The position numbers and the translations under genes were made by a program. Shown one piece after another: positions 6,850 through 11,237 of a stretch of 11,237 nucleotides of DNA. Each line of letters opens with the position of its first letter. Position 1 is the first letter of the stretch. Origin of the DNA: Oscillospiraceae bacterium (GTDB taxonomy: Bacteria; Bacillota; Clostridia; Clostridiales; Clostridiaceae); NCBI GenBank assembly GCA_009785875.1, contig WQUF01000278.1, forward strand, positions 1-11,237, written 5' to 3'. Below the pieces are notes generated by a model that saw only the letters and a program-made list of their open reading frames with translations, had not been told where the DNA came from and ran no database searches.

Positions 6850-7392
6850 CTACAATAGATGTAGATAATTTGTAGCTTCTTCGCACCATTCAAGATAAGC
6901 GGTAAAAACTTTCACACCAAACGTAACAGTTAAAAGATAATAAAGATGTGACTCATCCTCATTAATCACATTTTCAAGATTTTTAACTGCATTTAATAAA
7001 AGAGGAAGTTCTTCTTTAATCTTTGATTCGAAATTTTCAATATGAGCTATTGCAGCTTCAGCACCAGCTTCACTCCCGAAGAATAATTTTAATAAAGTTT
7101 CATAGCGCAATTCATCCTTGTATACAGGTAGCTGCAACCAGTTTTTTAAATAGCTCAGACCTCTTTTTGTTATAGTATATACTATTTTATCCCGACCATT
7201 TTCATTTGTTTTTGAACTTTCAACTAATTTATTTATAACAAGCTCTTTTAAAGTTGGGTAGATACTTCCAAAGCTTGCACTCCAAAAAAACTTTAAATAG
7301 GAGTCCATTCGTTTTTTGATTTCATATCCAGTCAAATCCTCGTGACTTAGTAGACCCAAAATCACGCAATCCAGCTTCTTCTCATTTGCCAT
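6850..7392 (-). CDS. PadR-family transcriptional regulator
   Basis: A 180-residue PadR regulator. Residues about 8-85 form the winged helix: ILGLLSHEDLTGYEIKKRM, then GSIYPTLKEL as recognition helix (42-51) and the wing VYTITKRGLSYLKNW. Residues about 90-178 form the helical C-terminal domain used for dimerisation and, in relatives, ligand response. PadR proteins are usually local repressors of their own operon and bind inverted repeats as dimers. The gene starts 3 bases after the stop of the membrane 4Fe-4S gene, so the two are co-transcribed. The ribosome site lies inside the end of that gene and is weak. Two matching palindromes at the operon promoter are the obvious binding sites. The inducer is unknown. 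Confidence 0.93.
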   Translation of the reverse strand: MANEKKLDCVILGLLSHEDLTGYEIKKRMDSYLKFFWSASFGSIYPTLKELVINKLVESSKTNENGRDKIVYTITKRGLSYLKNWLQLPVYKDELRYETLLKLFFGSEAGAEAAIAHIENFESKIKEELPLLLNAVKNLENVINEDESHLYYLLTVTFGVKVFTAYLEWCEEATNYLHLL

Positions 7393-7395
7393 CTT

Positions 7396-8127
7396 TTAAC
7401 CACGCCTTCTCATAGAGTATTTTAGCACCTTTTTAGGGCACGAGTCTACACACGCACCACATTGGATACATTCAGGACTATCAATGCTGCCATCTTTCAC
7501 AGCCTTTTCAACATTGATGCACATTGGGCAAACATTATTGCATTTTTTACAAGATACACATTCATTGTATTTTGCTGAAACATATAGGCCCGGTAAATGA
7601 AGGAGTTTTCGCAATTTAGTACCAATCACCATAAAAGGTGCCATCCAACAGAAATAATGGCAAAATGTTCTTTTTCCACCGATTAAAGCCGGAAGCAGCA
7701 TTAATAGCACAATAATATAATAAATTATATAGGACTGTATATCTATCATTGAAATACCATGCTCTGTTCCGTAAAAAAAGTCAACCTTTATGATTTTGCC
7801 TTTGTAAATGTAGGAGAAAATCACTATTGCAATCCATATGAACCAAATAACGTATTTTATATAGTTTTTCAGACCTTGTTTCGGAATTTTATCGCTTACG
7901 AGAAAAGCACACTCTTGTAATCCCCCTCCAGGGCATAGATATGCACAAAACAACCTACCGAAAAAAACGCTCACGATAAACATAGCCACAAAGATGATAA
8001 AGCTCCCGTTGATTATACCTTCAAATCCAGAATTGATGATCAATGCTGGTGAGAAATAGTAAAGAGTTATTGGAAAAAAGAGCAGAGATACAATTAATAT
8101 TAACTTGCGGAATCTTTGCCTAGTCAT
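7396..8127 (-). CDS. Membrane 4Fe-4S binding protein (NapH/RnfC-like electron carrier group)
   Basis: A 243-residue protein with about four membrane helices (roughly 8-30, 40-57, 91-108, 131-150) and two ferredoxin-type clusters at the C-terminus: CVSCKKCNNVCP (Cys190, 193, 196, 200) and CIQCGACVDSCP (Cys220, 223, 226, 230). Two further membrane-side Cys pairs, FCAYLCPGG (61, 65) and FCHYFC (156, 160), are the hallmark of the NapH/NosR/CcoG-like 4Fe-4S membrane proteins, which pass electrons between a quinol or other donor and a partner enzyme. AGGAGTG at 8134-8140 precedes ATG 8127. First gene of the operon with padR and probably fabV. The redox partner is not identifiable here; the name NapH itself is not justified without a nap cluster. 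Confidence 0.85.
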   Translation of the reverse strand: MTRQRFRKLILIVSLLFFPITLYYFSPALIINSGFEGIINGSFIIFVAMFIVSVFFGRLFCAYLCPGGGLQECAFLVSDKIPKQGLKNYIKYVIWFIWIAIVIFSYIYKGKIIKVDFFYGTEHGISMIDIQSYIIYYIIVLLMLLPALIGGKRTFCHYFCWMAPFMVIGTKLRKLLHLPGLYVSAKYNECVSCKKCNNVCPMCINVEKAVKDGSIDSPECIQCGACVDSCPKKVLKYSMRRRG

Positions 8128-8140
8128 ACTCTACACTCCT

Positions 8141-8159
8141 ATATATCAGTTTGATATAT
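8141..8159. promoter_or_regulatory. Probable PadR operator 1
   Basis: Perfect palindrome ATATATCA-GTT-TGATATAT lying between the -10 and the ribosome site of the 4Fe-4S/padR operon, so over the expected transcription start. Same arms as operator 2, with centres 24 bases apart. Confidence 0.7.
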
Positions 8160-8161
8160 TC

Positions 8162-8190
8162 ATCATATATCAGGCTGATATATTTGTCAA
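8162..8190 (-). promoter_or_regulatory. Promoter of the 4Fe-4S/padR/fabV operon
   Basis: Minus-strand TTGACA (8185-8190), 17 bases, TATGAT (8162-8167). A consensus -35 and near-consensus -10, so strong if not repressed. The spacer is filled by operator 2. Confidence 0.8.
8165..8183. promoter_or_regulatory. Probable PadR operator 2
   Basis: Perfect palindrome ATATATCA-GGC-TGATATAT sitting in the spacer between -35 and -10 and overlapping the -10. A dimer bound here would exclude RNA polymerase. Confidence 0.7.
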
Positions 8191-8308
8191 TATGTGAATA
8201 GACTTTATAACAATTCTATATGTTATGGATCATTTCATTTAGAAAAAGTAAATACTTTGAATATATAGTTTATATTATTAATATTTATACAAAATTGTGA
8301 ATAAAGTT

Positions 8309-8368
8309 TAAAAAAATAAAAGCTCCTAGTAAAATTAAATTGGAAACAATTTTAACAAAGGAGCTTTT
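8309..8368 (-). terminator. Terminator of the Uma2-type gene
   Basis: Perfect 10-base arms AAAAGCTCCT (8318-8327) and AGGAGCTTTT (8359-8368) plus an inner stem TAAAATT/AATTTTA (8330-8336, 8348-8354). On the minus strand a long T-run follows (A-run around 8309-8321). It ends transcription of the gene at 8445-9449. The remainder of the 317-base gap (8191-8308) is AT-rich; a weak plus-strand promoter (TTGAAT at 8257, TAATAT at 8279) is possible, nothing else is seen. Confidence 0.75.
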
Positions 8369-8371
8369 ATA

Positions 8372-8440
8372 ATGACTAAATCACAATTTAATTCTACATG
8401 CATTGAAAAAATTTATCAACCCAAAAGTTTTGAAAATTAA
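8372..8440 (+). CDS. Possible 22-residue small ORF or gene remnant
   Basis: ATG at 8372 is preceded by a perfect AAAGGAG (8357-8363) at 8-base spacing and opens a 22-codon frame beginning MTKSQFNST and ending at TAA 8438. The ribosome site lies inside the right arm of the hairpin described above, so translation from a plus-strand transcript would be masked. The peptide is polar, with one Cys and no membrane segment. I do not recognise it. It could be a true small gene, the surviving start of a lost gene (a transposase start is one guess), or chance. Confidence 0.25.
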   Translation: MTKSQFNSTCIEKIYQPKSFEN

Positions 8441-8444
8441 TACT

Positions 8445-9449
8445 TTACTCTCCAACAAACAAGTCTTCAAAAACTTGTGATAAATCAATCTCAACTTCTT
8501 CCAATATATTAACATGAATAACCTCATTTTCGGTATAAAGCCTTGGTACATATCGACCATTTTTCATTATATAGACACATACTGTTTTATTATCTGGGTG
8601 AACTGTCCAATATTCCTGCACTCCATATTTTTCATATAATTCCTTTTTATATCCTTCGTTCATTTTTTCAACATTTTGTATTGAAATTTCAATGATTAGT
8701 TCTGGTGCTCCACTTACATAATATTCCCCGATTTTCGACTTATTCACTATTATAGAGCTTGGTACTACTATATTATCATCAGAAAAATATACTCCAATAT
8801 GCGGTAAGTATTCATATTGCTTCTCTTTTTTTAGATAATCACTAAATGCCATAATAAGATTTCTACCAACAATCGCATAGTTTATATCATCGAATTCCCT
8901 AAGATATTCTTTCCCATCTAAAACCTCAGAAAAAGGATACTCTCTAAAACCAAAAACTTCGGACAATAAAGAATCAATTTCGTCATTGGTGAGAACATCG
9001 CTAATTTGATTATCAACACAGCTAATAGAGAATGCATAAGGAAAATATTTGATATTATCTTGCCCATCACATAATACCAAGTGGCTTAATGCTTTTAATT
9101 CATATTTACCATCATTTAATCTGAAAATTTTAAAAACTCGTTCTTCGATATCAAAAAGCCAATACTCGAGAGCTTTTATCTCGTAGTCATACTCTTTAAT
9201 ATTATTATTTTCCGAATCGATATATGTTACTCTTTCAATTCCTTCGTGTTTAAACAGGGTAGCAGCTTTATAAATACCACTATCATGAGTAACAACACGA
9301 ACTACAATTGATTGATTGTCAATTGCATTATCTATAGCCTGCTTTATTTTTTCAAGAATCTCAGATAAACTTGGAAAACAAAAAATAAAACTTTTTAAAT
9401 CAAATTCATTCGCAGTATCCGGTGAACCAGCTACATCAAAATATCCCAT
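8445..9449 (-). CDS. Uma2-family PD-(D/E)XK nuclease-like protein with N-terminal extension
   Basis: A 334-residue protein whose C-terminal half (about 165-334) is a Uma2 domain (formerly DUF820), a PD-(D/E)XK nuclease fold of unproven function. Seen: SEVLDG at 174-179, GAPELIIEIS at 247-256 with Glu254, Lys268/Lys269 in YKKELYEKYGVQEYW. The usual PD of the active site is Pro230-Ser231 (VVPSSIIV), so a metal-binding Asp is missing, and the EILSPST-type segment reads EISIQN. The N-terminal 160 residues contain a second EYW segment (95-116) that aligns without gaps to 279-300, suggesting a degenerate half-copy of the same fold. Start chosen as the second ATG, 9449: GAGG sits 9 bases before it but only 3 before the ATG at 9455. 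Probably catalytically inactive, or a diverged variant. Confidence 0.75.
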   Translation of the reverse strand: MGYFDVAGSPDTANEFDLKSFIFCFPSLSEILEKIKQAIDNAIDNQSIVVRVVTHDSGIYKAATLFKHEGIERVTYIDSENNNIKEYDYEIKALEYWLFDIEERVFKIFRLNDGKYELKALSHLVLCDGQDNIKYFPYAFSISCVDNQISDVLTNDEIDSLLSEVFGFREYPFSEVLDGKEYLREFDDINYAIVGRNLIMAFSDYLKKEKQYEYLPHIGVYFSDDNIVVPSSIIVNKSKIGEYYVSGAPELIIEISIQNVEKMNEGYKKELYEKYGVQEYWTVHPDNKTVCVYIMKNGRYVPRLYTENEVIHVNILEEVEIDLSQVFEDLFVGE

Positions 9450-9475
9450 TGGCATACACCTCTTTCTTTTTCTTC

Positions 9476-9484
9476 ATTATATCA
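9476..9484 (-). promoter_or_regulatory. Extended -10 promoter of the Uma2-type gene
   Basis: Minus-strand TGA followed by TATAAT (9476-9481) gives a TGnTATAAT extended -10, about 27 bases before the start codon. No good -35 is seen at 17 bases; a TTGACT/TATAAT pair further up (9532-9537) has a short 15-base spacer. Confidence 0.45.
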
Positions 9485-9567
9485 CAACGCACAAAGCATT
9501 TATTTAAAAAATTATAGTCTTTTGAAAGTGAAGTCAACTTTTACATCTATTTTAGTATTAATAATTA

Positions 9568-9576
9568 TGTTAAAAT
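9568..9576 (+). promoter_or_regulatory. Possible extended -10 promoter of the sortase gene
   Basis: TG-T-TAAAAT (9568-9576) fits an extended -10; the -35 region is poor. The ribosome site AGGGGG (9594-9599) lies 8 bases before ATG 9608. Confidence 0.4.
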
Positions 9577-9607
9577 AAACTAGATAGTTTTTTAGGGGGC
9601 AATTTCC

Positions 9608-10318
9608 ATGAGTGTTAAAAATAAAAGTCGTAAATTAAGTAATTCTACTAATAAAAAAATAAGTATAGTATCTACTTTAATTACTTTAATATTAGCTTTA
9701 GTTATTGGAGTTGTTTTAAGTTATATCTTGTGGAATATAGCAAATGATAAGATTATAGCTGCGAATTCCCTAAATACTGATTCGGCTGACATCAAATTTG
9801 CTAATCAAACCTTCATAATAAATTCAAGAGACACAATAGATTCAAGTGACTCAATAAAGCCAAGAGATGTTCCTTTACTGGAATTAGGTGAAAAACTTGG
9901 TACTTTATCTATACCTTCCATCAATCTTGTCTCTCCAATTTACGTTGGTGATTCTCCTGATGTACTCCATAAAGGAGGTTGTGGCATGGATACGCGTATG
10001 AAGTATCCTGGTCAGAATGGAAATGTTGTACTTGCTGGGCACACTAATCTAGTGTTTAAGATACTCGGAGAAGCAAAAGATGGTGATGAAGTGATTATAG
10101 ATACATATTATGCTACGTTTACCTATAAGATCATATCTCATGAAATTACACAATACGACGATCCAACTATTATAGTTCCAAAAAATACTGAATTTTTAAC
10201 ATTGTATACTTGTTACCCATTTAATTTTCTTGCACCGACAGATAAGAGATATGTTGTGAAATGCGATTTAGTAGAGAGTCAAGATAAGAATGAAATAAAA
10301 AAATTAATACCCTTTTGA
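9608..10318 (+). CDS. srtD: Class D sortase (cysteine transpeptidase)
   Basis: A 236-residue sortase. A basic N-terminus and one membrane helix (about 19-42) are followed by an extracellular linker and the sortase barrel (about 95-222). The catalytic residues are visible: His145 in VLAGHTN, Cys202 in TLYTCYPF, Arg214 in TDKRYVV. The TLxTCYPF form of the Cys motif and the short single-helix layout fit class D. Sortases cleave a sorting motif in exported proteins and join them to peptidoglycan or to pilin subunits. No protein with an LPxTG-like motif, hydrophobic stretch and basic tail is encoded in this window, so its substrate lies elsewhere. Its stop codon lies within a strong terminator, so it is the last or only gene of its unit. 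The neighbours on both sides are nuclease-like genes on the other strand and do not suggest a partner. Confidence 0.92.
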   Translation: MSVKNKSRKLSNSTNKKISIVSTLITLILALVIGVVLSYILWNIANDKIIAANSLNTDSADIKFANQTFIINSRDTIDSSDSIKPRDVPLLELGEKLGTLSIPSINLVSPIYVGDSPDVLHKGGCGMDTRMKYPGQNGNVVLAGHTNLVFKILGEAKDGDEVIIDTYYATFTYKIISHEITQYDDPTIIVPKNTEFLTLYTCYPFNFLAPTDKRYVVKCDLVESQDKNEIKKLIPF

Positions 10319-10346
10319 TCACTTTACAATCAAAAGGGTATTTTTT
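10307..10346 (+). terminator. Strong terminator of the sortase gene, probably bidirectional
   Basis: A perfect 13-base stem (10307-10319 with 10329-10341), a 9-base loop and a T-run (10341-10346). An A-rich stretch on the left gives a T-run on the minus strand too, so it could also stop transcription from the Rpn fragment. 10347-10406 holds nothing else I can support. Confidence 0.88.
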
Positions 10347-10406
10347 AGATTGTTCTTAAGCTATGCATTGTCTCTAATGATTTTGCACATTATACAATTA
10401 TCTTTT

Positions 10407-10829
10407 TTAATTAACTGAATTTCCCTTTTGCTTTTTTAATTCTTGAATTTGAACCTTTGTAAGACCAGTAAAATCCATAATAGTAACAATATCTATATTC
10501 TTTTTTATCATATTTCGAGCAATCTCTTTTTGATTTTCTCGGACAGCTTCGATTTTTTCCAGATCTTTTTTCTGAGCAAGCTCATTTAAAGCTTCAATTT
10601 TTTCTTCTTCTTTTTCTTTAAGTGCTTCATCCTTTTTTTTAAGTACTTCATCCTTTTTTTTAAGTGCTTCATCTCTATCTTTTAGTATTTTTATTATGTC
10701 ATCTCTATAAAGATCATCAAATATCCTTTCTAACCCAGTCATTTTGATCCACTCCCTTACTTTATATAAAAAATCTCCGTCTATAAATTTATAAGATGCA
10801 GCTATAATTCCTGCTATCATTAGATTCTT
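10407..10829 (-). CDS. Rpn/PD-(D/E)XK transposase-type protein, 3' part, interrupted by a group II intron
   Basis: About 141 codons of a protein resembling the C-terminal region of the Rpn family (recombination-promoting nuclease, putative transposase). Seen: KNLMIAGIIAASYKF and VREWIKMTGLERIFDD at the front, a charged coiled coil with heptad-like repeats EALKKKD, EVLKKKD, EALKEKE, and a final helical segment EIARNMIKKNIDI..IMDFTGLTKVQIQELKK typical of the family. The nuclease domain itself is missing; the gene is entered from a group II intron. The open frame continues upstream to a TTG at 10877 with GTTGGGGG around it, but those first 15-16 codons are intron domain VI and no real N-terminus. 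If the intron splices and an upstream exon exists outside the window, the full protein could be made; otherwise this is a truncated pseudogene. Confidence 0.65.
   Translation of the reverse strand, partial: KNLMIAGIIAASYKFIDGDFLYKVREWIKMTGLERIFDDLYRDDIIKILKDRDEALKKKDEVLKKKDEALKEKEEEKIEALNELAQKKDLEKIEAVRENQKEIARNMIKKNIDIVTIMDFTGLTKVQIQELKKQKGNSVN
10620..10682 (-). repeat. Three 21-bp repeats encoding coiled-coil heptads
   Basis: AAGTxCTTCAT recurs at 10620, 10641 and 10662 (plus strand), a 21-base period equal to seven codons of the coiled coil in the Rpn fragment. A coding repeat, open to copy number change in frame. Confidence 0.75.
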
Positions 10830-11237
10830 ATGTCGATAGGTAAAACTCTGGATTTTCACCTCGGTTTTTTCCCCCAACCCACACCGGACAGGCGACTTTC
10901 ATCGCATACGGCGTTCCATCTTAATTTGGAGAGATACTCATTTATTTGAATATCTCTTTATTCAATGAATTAAAACTTATCTTCTATCTTATAAAGTTAT
11001 CTTTATAAGGTTTTTGTATAATAACTTAGATCTATATTCACTGTTAGTAAAATTTCTTCCAAATTCGCAACCTATTATCTTAAAGTATTCTTGTCAATAC
11101 TTTGTTTTATAGATTGTTTGCCAAGCTTTCGTATGACTAGTCTCTTTCGCCTAACTTGACAAATTAGAATTTTGTTTTACTTCTCAAATTAAGACTAAGG
11201 TCCTTCGCTCCCCCATATTTCTTGATATGGGATCTTA
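10830..11237 (-). ncRNA. Group II intron, 3' portion, no reverse transcriptase ORF seen
   Basis: On the minus strand the window enters from its right edge into a structured, gene-free 400-base region ending in recognisable intron domains. Domain V is 10881-10914 (see next entry). Domain VI follows at about 10830-10880, with GGGGGAAAA pairing to a TTTTACC segment and a candidate branch A in CCTATCGAC; the 3' splice site is near 10830-10832, consistent with a terminal AC or AT. Upstream are stable hairpins at 10930-10957, 10988-11009 (9-base stem CTTATAAAG/CTTTATAAG) and about 11213-11234. The 10930-10957 hairpin is where the coding domain IV would be, and it is short. The 5' end (GTGYG) is outside the window. 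The intron is either ORF-less and moved in trans, or a deleted copy. Class C-like features (CGC triad) are a guess. Confidence 0.75.
10881..10914 (-). ncRNA. Group II intron domain V
   Basis: Exactly 34 bases in the classic form: lower helix ACGCCG/CGGTGT, upper helix GCGAT/GTCGC with a GAAA tetraloop (10897-10900 on the plus strand). The catalytic triad position reads CGC, as in group IIC introns such as that of Oceanobacillus. The two-base bulge is CT where AC is common, and base 7 faces C (U-C mismatch), which may weaken catalysis. Confidence 0.8.

Noticed and set aside
9316..9507. 63-codon frame on the plus strand
   Set aside because: Antisense to the start of the Uma2-type gene, no ribosome site.
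10881..10914. GC-rich structured patch read as rRNA or tRNA
   Set aside because: It matches the 34-base group II domain V layout; no cloverleaf or rRNA motif is seen around it.
10989..11093. 34-codon minus-strand frame containing GCEFGRNF, considered as an RT or maturase remnant
   Set aside because: No start, no ribosome site, no RT or maturase motif; it lies in structured intron RNA and is probably chance.

Overview
The window is AT-rich DNA with strong AGGAGG-type ribosome binding sites, TTG as well as ATG starts and intrinsic terminators. It reads as a low-GC Gram-positive anaerobe of the Clostridia. Supporting markers are the Memo/AMMECR1/radical-SAM gene set, a FabV/TER-type enoyl reductase, a class D sortase and a GH25 lysozyme. 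The species cannot be named from the sequence.

Layout, left to right. (1) 1-838: a stand-alone GH25 lysozyme-like gene on the minus strand with its own promoter and terminator; one catalytic Asp position is occupied by Tyr. (2) 857-3156: a plus-strand operon of the conserved but functionally unsolved AmmeMemoRadiSam set. A Memo-AMMECR1 fusion overlaps the radical SAM gene by ATGA. (3) 3217-5606: two adjacent plus-strand units for exported rhodanese proteins. The first has one domain. The second has an FN3-like domain and three rhodanese domains joined by Asn/Thr-rich linkers. The two units share a 19-bp promoter block and terminator arms of the same sequence, so they look like a duplicated transcription unit. 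(4) 5603-8190: a minus-strand operon running membrane 4Fe-4S protein, PadR regulator, FabV/TER. It starts from a near-consensus promoter carrying two matching 19-bp palindromes that are very likely the PadR operators. (5) 8309-9484: a minus-strand Uma2-type gene with a degenerate active site, followed by a terminator that also covers a 22-codon ORF on the other strand. (6) 9568-10346: a class D sortase with no visible substrate. (7) 10407-11237: the 3' part of an Rpn-type nuclease gene on the minus strand, interrupted by a group II intron whose domains V and VI can be recognised. No reverse transcriptase ORF is present in the visible intron, which continues past the window.

The signals most worth following are the exported multi-rhodanese pair with shared control elements, the PadR operator pair controlling an iron-sulfur/enoyl-reductase operon, and the intron inside the Rpn gene. 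The intron also causes an apparent false start of that gene.
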